Source: Aliishimia sp963721175 (GTDB lineage: Bacteria > Pseudomonadota > Alphaproteobacteria > Rhodobacterales > Rhodobacteraceae). From it: a stretch of 64,000 bases of DNA. Below are positions 48,818-56,549 of the stretch, one piece after another (position 1 is the first letter of the stretch; the number at the start of each line of letters is the position of its first letter). The position numbers and the translations under genes are program-made. The notes under the pieces were generated by a model. It ran no database searches. It was not told the DNA's origin and saw only the letters and a program-made list of their open reading frames with translations. The stretch covers positions 22,051 through 86,050 of the forward strand of contig CAVRIG010000012.1 in assembly GCA_963721175.1 (NCBI GenBank). Direction: 5' to 3'.

Positions 48818-50389
48818 ATGTCACTGATCAAGGGCGGATTTCTGGACCGCCGCGGGTTTCTGAAGACGACGGCCGCCGGGGCAGCCATAGGTGCGGCGGG
48901 CTTGGGTCTTGCCCCCGGCCGCCTCCGCGCTCAGCAGAAGAAGGGCGGCACCATCCGTGCCGCCATCGGCCACGGCTCGACTTCCGACACGCTCGATCCG
49001 GGCACTTGGGAGAACGACTTCGTCATTACTCAGGCCTATGGCTTCTGCGGGTACCTCACGGGCGTTCGGCGCGATGGGTCGCTGGAGCCTCAGATCGCCG
49101 AAAGCTGGGACGCGAGCGCGGACGCCACGGTTTGGCGCTTCACACTGCGCCCCGGGGTGACGTTCCACTCCGGAAAGACGGTGACGCCGGAGGATGTGAT
49201 CGCGTCGGTGAATTATCACCGCGGCGATGATTCCACATCGGCCGCGAAACCCCTTGTCGAAGGTATCACCGACATCTCCGTGGATGGCGACACGATCGTC
49301 TTCACGCTGTCGAGCGGCAATGCGGACTTCCCCTTCACCTTCACCGATTATCACATCCCGGTCTTGCCCGTCGGCGAGGACCGCGGCGTCGACTGGCGGT
49401 CCGCCGACGGGTGCGGGCCCTACAAGCTGGTCGATTTCAATCCCGGCGTCGGGTCGCGCCTGGAAAAGAACGAAAACGACTGGGATTCGGAGCGGGGCTT
49501 CTTCGACGGGGTCGAGCTTGTGGCCGTCGTCGACGCGAACGCGCGGACCACGTCACTGGTCGCGGGCGATGTCCACATGATCGACCGGCTCGACCTGAAG
49601 ACGGTGAGCCTGATGTCGCGCAATCCGGGCATCTCGGTGCATTCGGTCGCGGGAAACCAGCACTACACGTTCCCGATGCGGATGGACCAGGACCCCTTCA
49701 CCGACGTGAACGTGCGCCGGGCGCTGAAATACGCGGTCAACCGCCAGGAACTGGTCGACAAGATCCTCTTCGGCTATGGTTCGCTCGGCAACGACCATCC
49801 CATCGGTCAGGGGCAGCGCTTCTACAACAGCGAGCTGCCGCAGACGGAGTACGATCCGGACAAGGCAAAGTTCCACCTCAAGGAGGCGGGTCTCGACAGT
49901 CTCGATGTCGAGCTTTCGGTGGCCGACGCGGCCTTTGCCGGAGCTGTCGATGCAGGCGCCTTGATCCAGAATTCCGCGAAGGGCGCCGGTATCAACGTCA
50001 AGATCAACCGGGTGCCCAATGACGGCTACTGGGCGGATGTCTGGATGAAGGATGGGTGGTGTGCGTCCTATTGGGGCGGCCGACCCGTGGAGGATGCGAT
50101 GCTGTCGACGGCGTATTCGTCCGGTGCGGCGTGGAATGAATTCGCATTCGAAAACGAGCGGTTCAACGAGCTTCTTGTCTCTGCACGCGCCGAGCTCGAC
50201 GAGGTCAAGCGCCGCGAGATGTATTACGAAATGCAGCGGATCCTGAACGAGGACGGCAGTTCAGTCATCCCGATGTTCGCCAACTACGTCTTTGCGACCG
50301 GTCCGGACATCGATACCAACGGGGACGATTTCTCGACCCATTGGGACAAGGACGGGCATCGCTGGATGGAGCGCTGGTCCTTCTCCTGA
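48818..50389 (+). CDS. Tat-exported ABC peptide/opine-type substrate-binding protein (family 5)
   Basis: A 523-residue periplasmic binding protein of the DppA/OppA family. The N-terminus LDRRGFLKTTAAGAAIG carries the twin-arginine signal (RRGFLK). The mature protein starts near AQQKKGGTIR and shows the SBP_bac_5 regions SWDASADATVWRFTLRPGV and VNRQELVDKILFGYG. It should bind a peptide or similar ligand for an ABC importer. No permease or ATPase genes follow, which leaves it an orphan here. The start ATG 48818 has GGGAGAAACGG upstream. Confidence 0.9.
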   Translation: MSLIKGGFLDRRGFLKTTAAGAAIGAAGLGLAPGRLRAQQKKGGTIRAAIGHGSTSDTLDPGTWENDFVITQAYGFCGYLTGVRRDGSLEPQIAESWDASADATVWRFTLRPGVTFHSGKTVTPEDVIASVNYHRGDDSTSAAKPLVEGITDISVDGDTIVFTLSSGNADFPFTFTDYHIPVLPVGEDRGVDWRSADGCGPYKLVDFNPGVGSRLEKNENDWDSERGFFDGVELVAVVDANARTTSLVAGDVHMIDRLDLKTVSLMSRNPGISVHSVAGNQHYTFPMRMDQDPFTDVNVRRALKYAVNRQELVDKILFGYGSLGNDHPIGQGQRFYNSELPQTEYDPDKAKFHLKEAGLDSLDVELSVADAAFAGAVDAGALIQNSAKGAGINVKINRVPNDGYWADVWMKDGWCASYWGGRPVEDAMLSTAYSSGAAWNEFAFENERFNELLVSARAELDEVKRREMYYEMQRILNEDGSSVIPMFANYVFATGPDIDTNGDDFSTHWDKDGHRWMERWSFS

Positions 50390-50432
50390 TCGCCGTCAGG
50401 ACACCAGAAACAGACACCAGAAACAATCGGGT

Positions 50433-50452
50433 CGGACCGCTCACGCGGTCCG
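50433..50452. terminator. hairpin downstream of the binding-protein gene
   Basis: CGGACCGC-TCAC-GCGGTCCG is an 8-bp perfect hairpin 44 bases after the stop. No T-run follows, so it may be a weak or Rho-assisted terminator or a processing signal. Confidence 0.45.
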
Positions 50453-50678
50453 GCCTGAATTCGTTCTGCAAGGGAAAGCGACGGGAACCACCACAACCGT
50501 TCGGTTCTCTCATTCCCGAGGACCTGTATGTACAGGTGGGCATCGGGTAACCGGACCAGGATCCGGACAGAGCCAATTCCCTCGGAATTGCTTAAGGCCA
50601 CCGGAATGCAACCTTGCACGAGAAGGGCAGAACCCGTCACGCACAGAGGTAATCCTGCGCGGGCCTCTCGGCAAGGGG

Positions 50679-51111
50679 TCATGCGTCGGTCAGTTCACGC
50701 AATCCCAGCAGGAAGCCGTGCCAGCCCTTGTCCATCGCCAGGATGAGGCCAAAGGCCTCCGCGCCCTCCGGCAGGCCGGAATGCTCGAGGCTCAGCCGAA
50801 CGCCACTCGATGCGGGTTCGATCCGCCATTCCACGCAGGTCATCCGGCCGTTCAACGGTCCAACGGTGAAATCCCACCGCATGTACTCGGGCTTGCGCAT
50901 TTCGATCACCTTGCCCCAACACATCCGGCCGCCATCCTTCTGCGACACCAGAGTGAAATCCTGCCCTTCAGCAGAGGGCCGCCTCGGCAGGATGGAACCA
51001 CCTGCCCAGCAGATCCGCATCGGTCAGGTGGTCCCACACGGTCTCGGCGTCAGCCGCCAGGAAGACGGATTTCCGGATCGTCGTGATCGGTTTGGTCAAT
51101 GTCTCGGTCAT
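50679..51111 (-). CDS. SRPBCC/AHSA1-family protein, frameshifted near 50977
   Basis: A 143-residue protein of the START-like (activator of Hsp90 ATPase homologue 1-like) fold, a small-ligand-binding scaffold. Starting at ATG 51111, the N-terminus reads TIRKSVFLAADAETVWDHLT and LLGRWFHPAEA, the typical opening. One extra T near 50977 must be removed to continue AEGQDFTLVSQKDGG and WRIEPASSGVRLSLEHSG to the end. Its start overlaps the stop of the ArsR regulator gene (ATGA), an arsR-SRPBCC pair frequently seen in bacteria. Confidence 0.8.
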
Positions 51112-51458
51112 GTCTTGTCCTTTCTCTGGGTTTGAATTTCTTCGTTCGTTTCGACCGCGGTCTTCAGGGTGGCGAGCCTGTCATCCCAGAAGCGGTCGAA
51201 GAAACCGAGCCAGTCGCGCACGGGCACGAACCCGGCAGGCTCCAGGCGATTGATCCGTTCGCGCCCCTGCGGTTCGACGGCGATCAGGCCACCATCGGCC
51301 AGCACGACCAGGTGTTTCTTCACCGCCGCGCGGGTCATGTCGAAATGCTCGGAGACTTCGGCGATTGTCATGTCGCGGTCTGCCAGCATGCGCAGGATGT
51401 CGCGGCGTGTCGGATCTGCGAGGGCGCGGAAGGCGGCTTGGGGAAGATTTGGTGTCAT
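51108..51458 (-). CDS. ArsR-family transcriptional regulator
   Basis: A 116-residue winged-helix repressor: FRALADPTRRDILRMLADRD, then SEHFDMTRAAVKKHLVVLAD as the recognition helix. It lacks the classical ArsR cysteine metal site, in keeping with the SRPBCC-linked subfamily. ATG 51458 gives a full domain. Translationally coupled to the SRPBCC gene downstream, it is likely to bind the TGATACC repeat found just upstream. Confidence 0.88.
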   Translation of the reverse strand: MTPNLPQAAFRALADPTRRDILRMLADRDMTIAEVSEHFDMTRAAVKKHLVVLADGGLIAVEPQGRERINRLEPAGFVPVRDWLGFFDRFWDDRLATLKTAVETNEEIQTQRKDKT

Positions 51459-51473
51459 GAGGCCTTACTGATG

Positions 51474-51516
51474 TGATACCTTTTGGTATCAAAATTGTAA
51501 AACCATTTGGTATCAT
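51474..51516. promoter_or_regulatory. operator-like repeat upstream of arsR-type gene
   Basis: TGATACC-TTTT-GGTATCA (51474-51491) is a perfect 7-bp dyad 16 bases before the regulator start, and a further half-site GGTATCAT follows at 51509. The location fits autoregulation by the ArsR-type protein. Confidence 0.55.
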
Positions 51517-51578
51517 GTCAAGCAAAAATCCGTGCGGTCGGTCTTGACCCGCGTTCCCTTTCTGTTCACCATCGCGAA

Positions 51579-52040
51579 ATGGTCGATCACACGTCAACTC
51601 TCGAAGTCCGGATGCCTGGGCAGCTTCTGGCGCGGGGCGTGGCTCGGCACATGGCGAACCTCGGCCACGCGACGGTCGAGGAGTTCGTGCCGACCCGCGG
51701 GTTGCGAGTCGATGTCATGGCGCTGGGGCCCAAGGGCGAAATCTGGGTGGTGGAGTGCAAATCGTGCCGCGCCGACTTCACTTCGGACCAGAAATGGGCC
51801 GGCTACCTCGAGTGGTGCGACCGGTTCTTCTGGGCCGTGGATGCGGCGTTTCCGGTGGAGCTGCTGCCGGATCGGACCGGGCTGATCGTGGCGGATGCCT
51901 ACGACGCGGAGATCGTCCGGATGGGGCCGGAAACGAAACTGGCCGGTGCGCGCCGCAAGGTGATCCTGCAGAAATTCGCGACGCACGCCGCGCGCCGGCT
52001 ACAGGCTCTGCGCGATCCCGGAGCGGGTCTCGACTTCTGA
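51579..52040 (+). CDS. mmcB: MmcB-family DNA repair protein
   Basis: A 153-residue protein related to MmcB, an alphaproteobacterial nuclease-like factor that works with ImuABC mutagenesis. RVDVMALGPKGEIWVVECKS is a PD-(D/E)xK-type core (D..E-x-K). CDRFFWAVDAAFPVELLPD and GLIVADAYDAEIVRM are family features. ATG 51579 fits the family start; a longer frame from 51507 has no support. It is divergent from the arsR gene. Confidence 0.8.
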   Translation: MVDHTSTLEVRMPGQLLARGVARHMANLGHATVEEFVPTRGLRVDVMALGPKGEIWVVECKSCRADFTSDQKWAGYLEWCDRFFWAVDAAFPVELLPDRTGLIVADAYDAEIVRMGPETKLAGARRKVILQKFATHAARRLQALRDPGAGLDF

Positions 52041-52123
52041 AGCGCCTTCGCCGCGGTAAGAAGTGAAGCGGATTTTGCACCGCGTGTGCAGCCGAGAGAC
52101 AGCGTAGAAGGCCCCCGACCGGC

Positions 52124-52315
52124 TCAGCGTTTGCTGCGCTGTTTGGCGGCGCGGACGGCCGCCATGATCTCCTGCGCGATTTCCTCGGCCTCTTCCGGTT
52201 CGAAATCCATCGGAATCTCGACGTCGCCGGCCGCAATGAACAGCCGCACCATGCCCTGATCGGTCGGCCCGATCTGCAGGTTCGCTTCGAGGTCGCGTTC
52301 TGTGTTGATGCCCAT
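52124..52315 (-). CDS. small conserved protein, DUF6324-like
   Basis: A 63-residue acidic protein, MGINTERDLEANLQIGPTD to QRSKR, with a beta-hairpin-like centre (GMVRLFIAAGDVEIPMDF) and a helical end. It resembles a short family conserved in Rhodobacterales (DUF6324, from memory); the function is unknown. It has a plausible upstream region and lies divergent from the GNAT gene. Confidence 0.6.
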   Translation of the reverse strand: MGINTERDLEANLQIGPTDQGMVRLFIAAGDVEIPMDFEPEEAEEIAQEIMAAVRAAKQRSKR

Positions 52316-52381
52316 GGCGCGGTCTCATGGCGCAAGTCGGGGACGATTGCAAGCGAAGGTGTTTGCCGCAAGACTGCTGCC

Positions 52382-52909
52382 ATGATCCGCACGTTCGATC
52401 CCGAGGACACCGAGTGGCTGGTCGACCGGCACCAGGCGCTCTACGCGGCGGACGAAGGCTTTGACGAGACCTTCGGCCCGCTCGTCCGGTCCATCCTCGA
52501 TGAGTTCGTGGCGGGACATGATCCCGCCCGCGAGGCCGGCTGGATCGCGGAGGACGCGGGCGCGCGGCTGGGGTCAATATTCTGCGTCCGACATGATGAC
52601 GCGACGGCCAAGCTGCGGCTGTTCCTGCTGGTTCCGGAGGCGCGGGGCAGGGGGCTTGGCCGCCGACTGCTGCATCACTGCATGGCGTTCGCCAAAGCCA
52701 CCGGCTACCACGGCATGACGCTGTGGACACACGAGAGCCACGAGGCCGCCTGCGCGCTCTACCTGAGGAGCGGTTGGGTGCTGGAGAACTCCAAGCCTGT
52801 GGTCTCCTTCGGCAGGCCGCTCGTCGAGCAGACATGGACGTTCCGCTTCGGCGCTCACCCGGAAAAAGGCGAAAGACCGCGCACCGTACGGTCGATTCAC
52901 GATTTGTAA
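52382..52909 (+). CDS. GNAT family N-acetyltransferase
   Basis: A 175-residue acetyltransferase. The acetyl-CoA motif A is LRLFLLVPEARGRGLGRRLL (the last three form the R-G-x-G-x-R/K loop), and motif B is TLWTHESHEAACALYLRSGW. The substrate is unknown; the layout is that of MarR-linked GNATs but without the MarR domain. ATG 52382 is preferred as it directly precedes the family region. Confidence 0.85.
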   Translation: MIRTFDPEDTEWLVDRHQALYAADEGFDETFGPLVRSILDEFVAGHDPAREAGWIAEDAGARLGSIFCVRHDDATAKLRLFLLVPEARGRGLGRRLLHHCMAFAKATGYHGMTLWTHESHEAACALYLRSGWVLENSKPVVSFGRPLVEQTWTFRFGAHPEKGERPRTVRSIHDL

Positions 52910-52990
52910 GTTCGGGTTAATCCTTTCCTAACCCTGGCATGCCCAGACTCTGCGTCAAACGAATGACGGTACCGGGCGCAAGGGGTCCGC

Positions 52991-54178
52991 ATGCTTCAGA
53001 TGTTGCAAGATTTTTTCGGTTCGGCGCAGTTTGTTCCGCACGGAATGTGCCTGCTCTGGCGTCCCGACCTGCTGATTCTGCACGGTGCGTCCGACGTCAT
53101 GATCGCCGCTGCCTATTTCACGATCCCGCTCGTCATCCTCAAGGCCAACCGGCTGCGTCCGGATCTGATCGACGCCAAGGTCGCGCGGCTCTTTGCGGCC
53201 TTCATCACCGCCTGTGCCTGCAGCCATCTGGCGGGCCTGGTGACGCTGTGGATCCCGGCTTATGGGATCCAGGGTCTGATCAAGCTCACAACCGCGATCG
53301 TCTCGATCTACACGGCGGTCCAGCTTGTCCGCCTCCTGCCGCACTTCCTGCGAAATCCCAGCCGGCGCGAGGTGGCCCGCAAGGATGCCGAGATCATGCT
53401 GCGGCAGTTCGAAGCGGAAGAAGCACGATCCGCGCAGGAGAAACTCAACGAGTTCGCCAATATCGTCTCGCATGATCTGCGCGCGCCGCTGCGTGGGATC
53501 GGCAATCAGGTCGCGTTTCTGAAGGAAGACCATGGCGACGACCTGGTCCCCGAGGCGACCAGCCGCCTTGATCGCATCAGGGAACTTTGCAGCCGGGCGG
53601 ACGCGCTGATCGCGACCCTTCTGCAATACTCGCGTATCGGACGGCTGGAGGCGCGTGAAACCGTCGATACCCGCCGCGTCGTCCAGTCCGTCAAGGCGTC
53701 GCTCCGGGAATTCATCGCGGAGCAGGGTGGCACGGTGGAGATCGAGACGGACTTGCCGAAGATCTCGGCCAATCCGGCCGACATCGACACGCTGTTCCGC
53801 AACCTGATTCAGAACGGGCTGACCTACAACACGTCGGACACAAAGAGCGTCAGGATCGGCTTTCTCGAGTTCGCCAACATCGATGGGAAACCGGAGCGGA
53901 ACGTCTTTTACGTCCGCGACAACGGGATCGGGATCGCGAGCGAGCACCGGGAGGACGTGTTCCGCATGTTCAAACGCTTGAATCACCCGGAACAATACGG
54001 CGGCGGCACCGGCGCGGGCCTGGCGTTCGTGCAGAAAGTGATCGAGGCGAACGGCGGCTGGATCCGTCTGGTCTCCTCGCCCGGTCAGGGCACCACATTC
54101 TACGTGTCCCTGGCAATGACGTCGAACGAGCCTGCCTCGGTGGCCAGGCCAAGCGGCGAGGCCATTCAGATTGCGTGA
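52991..54178 (+). CDS. sensor histidine kinase with ethylene-receptor-like membrane domain
   Basis: A 395-residue kinase. Residues 1-115 form three hydrophobic segments. FVPHGMCLLWRPDL, SD35-VMIAAAYFTIP and C75-ACSH79-LAGLVTLW match the ethylene-binding domain of plant ETR1 and its bacterial relatives, in which an Asp and the Cys-x3-His pair hold Cu(I). The linker is short and lacks a GAF domain. The HisKA-type phosphoacceptor is NIVSH161-DLRAPL. The HATPase domain has QNGLTYNTS, YVRDNGIGI and GTGAGLAFV. It is followed by a second kinase and a response regulator. The ligand in this organism is unknown. Confidence 0.8.
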   Translation: MLQMLQDFFGSAQFVPHGMCLLWRPDLLILHGASDVMIAAAYFTIPLVILKANRLRPDLIDAKVARLFAAFITACACSHLAGLVTLWIPAYGIQGLIKLTTAIVSIYTAVQLVRLLPHFLRNPSRREVARKDAEIMLRQFEAEEARSAQEKLNEFANIVSHDLRAPLRGIGNQVAFLKEDHGDDLVPEATSRLDRIRELCSRADALIATLLQYSRIGRLEARETVDTRRVVQSVKASLREFIAEQGGTVEIETDLPKISANPADIDTLFRNLIQNGLTYNTSDTKSVRIGFLEFANIDGKPERNVFYVRDNGIGIASEHREDVFRMFKRLNHPEQYGGGTGAGLAFVQKVIEANGGWIRLVSSPGQGTTFYVSLAMTSNEPASVARPSGEAIQIA

Positions 54179-54182
54179 GAAG

Positions 54183-55655
54183 ATGATGAAGAAAAAGATG
54201 CAAGGTTTGCCCTGGGGCTGGATGGTCATCGGCTGCTTCGGGCTCGTCTACGTGGGCGCTCTGGGCGTTTTCCTCGTGCTATTGTCGGACACGCGCCGGG
54301 ATATCGACGTGGTGGCGCAAAGGTTGCCGGCTGCGATGCTGTCGTTCGAGAGGGCGATTGGCTATGGCGGCCTGATCCACAACTTCAAGAACCACGTGTT
54401 GCGCAGCGACGAGGAGAGGTTCGGCGTTGCTGCCGCCGCGAACCATGATGCCGCGTTGGCGGCGTTGGAGGAGGTCGAAGCCGTCGCCGCGCAGGCGGGT
54501 CTTGCTTTGCAGACTGCCGACCTTCGCGCTACATTGGGCCGATACCGGGACATGATCGCAGAGGTTGATCGGGCCGCCTCGGATGGACTGCCGGTGGACG
54601 AGATCGATGAACGGGTGCGGATTCCGGATCTGCCGGCCCTGCGGGATCTGCGGGCGGCGCATGATCACGTCGCCGCAGCAATTGCCGGCGAAGTCACGGA
54701 CCGCAGGAGCAAGATCGCCATCATGACGATCGTGATCACCCCGCTGATGCTGCTCCTGCCCGCGGCAGCACTGGCGCTGCTCTGGCTGAAACGCAGATCC
54801 GAGCGCGGACATGTTGCGCGGATCGAGACGCTGAACGCCGGTCTCGATCGCCAGAACGAGAAGCTGGAGGCCGCCAACCGCGCCCTGACCGCGATGAATG
54901 CCGAACTGAACGAGTTCGCCCACGCCGCCGCGCATGACCTGCGCACGCCGCTGCGCGGGATCGCCCACGAGGCCGAATTCCTGGTCGAGGCCTTCCGCGA
55001 CCGGCTGGAACAGGACGTGACCGAACGTCTGATCCACATCCAGGCACTGTGCCAACGGCTGGACAGGGTCATGGCGATCCTGCTGCGCTACGCGCGCCTT
55101 GCACCGCCGGTGCATGTGGACGAGGTCGACCCGCTGGGCGTGATCGAGGAGATCGAGGTCGGGATCGCACCGCGGCTGACGGGTTCGGGCGGGATCATCA
55201 CGGTGGAGACCGTCATGCCATCGGTGCGCTGCAAGCGTTTCGACCTGGGCATGGTCCTGCAGAAACTGATCGAGAACGGGCTGACCTACAACAAGGCCAC
55301 CTCGAAGGAAGTCGCCATCGGTTACCTTCCGCAAGCCGACATCGACGGCGAGGTTCTGCAGGACGTGTTCTATGTGCGCGACAACGGGATCGGCATCGAT
55401 GCCGAACACCACGAGGACGTGTTTCGCATGTTCCGCCGGCTGCATCACGACGATGCTTTCGGTCCCGGCGCCGGGGCTGGACTAAGCTTCGTCAAGAAGG
55501 TCGTGGACAACTACGGCGGTTGGGTGCGTCTGCTCTCAGAGCCCGGGATGGGAACGAGTGTTTACTTTTCGTTTACGCAACAGCAGCCACAACAGGAGGA
55601 ACGGCCGCAAAGCGAGCCGGTGGAACCGGCCCCGCTGCGCGCGGTCGGCGCTTGA
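54183..55655 (+). CDS. membrane sensor histidine kinase
   Basis: A kinase of about 490 residues with two membrane helices (near residues 12-35 and 180-206) flanking a helical periplasmic domain of about 140 residues. The cytoplasmic part has a coiled coil (RIETLNAGLDRQNEKLEAAN), then HAAAHDLRTPLRGI and a HATPase domain (NGLTYNKA, RDNGIGI, GAGAGLSFV). Its C-terminal half is closely similar to that of the preceding kinase, suggesting duplication. I place the start at ATG 54183; an in-frame TTG at 54171 overlaps the previous stop. Confidence 0.85.
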   Translation: MMKKKMQGLPWGWMVIGCFGLVYVGALGVFLVLLSDTRRDIDVVAQRLPAAMLSFERAIGYGGLIHNFKNHVLRSDEERFGVAAAANHDAALAALEEVEAVAAQAGLALQTADLRATLGRYRDMIAEVDRAASDGLPVDEIDERVRIPDLPALRDLRAAHDHVAAAIAGEVTDRRSKIAIMTIVITPLMLLLPAAALALLWLKRRSERGHVARIETLNAGLDRQNEKLEAANRALTAMNAELNEFAHAAAHDLRTPLRGIAHEAEFLVEAFRDRLEQDVTERLIHIQALCQRLDRVMAILLRYARLAPPVHVDEVDPLGVIEEIEVGIAPRLTGSGGIITVETVMPSVRCKRFDLGMVLQKLIENGLTYNKATSKEVAIGYLPQADIDGEVLQDVFYVRDNGIGIDAEHHEDVFRMFRRLHHDDAFGPGAGAGLSFVKKVVDNYGGWVRLLSEPGMGTSVYFSFTQQQPQQEERPQSEPVEPAPLRAVGA

Positions 55656-55670
55656 GGACAGGAAACAGAC

Positions 55671-56135
55671 ATGCCATTTTCGCGCGATTATCATGACATT
55701 CTGGTCATCGAAGACAACGATGACGACTTCGAGGCGACTGAACGTGCGCTTTCGAAGGCGGACAATGTGAGACAGCCGGTGCGGCGCTGTCGCGATGGCC
55801 TCGAAGCCTGGCAATACCTGCAGGGAGAGATGGCGACGGATCCGCGTGACCGCAGCCGGTTGCCCGGCCTCATCCTGCTGGACCTCAACATGCCGGGGCT
55901 CGACGGGCGCAAGTTTCTTGCCCGCATGAAGCAGGACGAGGCGCTGCGGCCGATTCCCGTGGTCGTGATGACGACATCGAACGATTCCGTGGATGTCCGC
56001 TCCTGTTACGACGCGGGCGCCAACACCTATGTCTGCAAACCGGTGTCGTGGTCGGAGTTCAACAAGGCGATCACCCGTCTGCGGGAGTACTGGTTCGATC
56101 TGGCGGTTCTGCCGCACGCCGAGCGGGCGCCATGA
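55671..56135 (+). CDS. single-domain response regulator (Rcp1-like)
   Basis: A 154-residue CheY-like receiver without an output domain. DILVIEDNDDDFEA holds the acid pocket, LILLD71-LNMPGLDG is the phosphorylation site, MTTSN has the switch Thr, and CKPVSW has Lys123. The extended loop near 50-65 is typical of Rcp1-type regulators of bacteriophytochrome-type kinases. It starts 15 bases after the second kinase and overlaps the next fragment (ATGA), so it is probably their phosphate acceptor. Confidence 0.88.
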   Translation: MPFSRDYHDILVIEDNDDDFEATERALSKADNVRQPVRRCRDGLEAWQYLQGEMATDPRDRSRLPGLILLDLNMPGLDGRKFLARMKQDEALRPIPVVVMTTSNDSVDVRSCYDAGANTYVCKPVSWSEFNKAITRLREYWFDLAVLPHAERAP

Positions 56136-56441
56136 ATTCCCTCCTGGTTGTAGATGACAATCAGGAAGACCGATAAAAACCCGACCTGCTCGTTGAACCG
56201 CAGTGCCAGCATCGGGCACGACGTGGGTAAGTCCGCAACGGGATCTCCTGTGTCCGTCATCATGGTGTACGGCCATGGCAACGAACAGGTGGCCGTGGAA
56301 GCCATCAAACGAGCGCGCTCGAATACTTCGTCACCACCGCCAATCCATCGTCCGAGATGGCGCAATTACCGTTTGCATGTGGTCGGGAAACATGTTTATT
56401 GCCGGCCTGTCATCCGCTGGGGTGACGGGCGCGGATGCCTC
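56132..56441 (+). pseudogene. degenerate response regulator receiver
   Basis: An ATG overlapping the previous stop begins MNSLLVVDDNQEDR, a receiver N-terminus, and ends at once in TAA (56174-56176). About 85 bases further, SVIMVYGHGNEQVAVEAIKR, then in the +1 frame ALEYFVTTANPSSEM, match the end of a receiver. The phosphorylation-site region appears deleted. The remnant lies before tRNA-His. A second response regulator once ended this operon, unless the sequence is locally corrupt. Confidence 0.55.
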
Positions 56442-56445
56442 ATGT

Positions 56446-56522
56446 GCCGCCTTAGCTCAGTTGGTTAGAGCGCTGGATTGTGGATCCAGAGGTCCCCTGT
56501 TCAAGCCAGGGAGGCGGTACCA
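56446..56522 (+). tRNA. tRNA-His (GUG), without G-1 and with A73
   Basis: The 77-base gene folds with acceptor stem GCCGCCT/AGGCGGT (G1-U72), discriminator A73 (56519) and encoded CCA. The anticodon stem CTGGA/TCCAG encloses TTGTGGA, giving GUG. The base before G1 is T, so there is no encoded G-1, and A73 replaces the usual C73, as known for a group of Alphaproteobacteria with a divergent HisRS. Confidence 0.93.
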
Positions 56523-56549
56523 CCCCACCTTATCCCCTTGCGCCGGCAG

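Noticed and set aside
50402..50426. Direct repeat CACCAGAAACAGA near the end of the binding-protein gene
   Set aside because: Only two short imperfect copies, with no spacing or array that would suggest CRISPR or an iteron.
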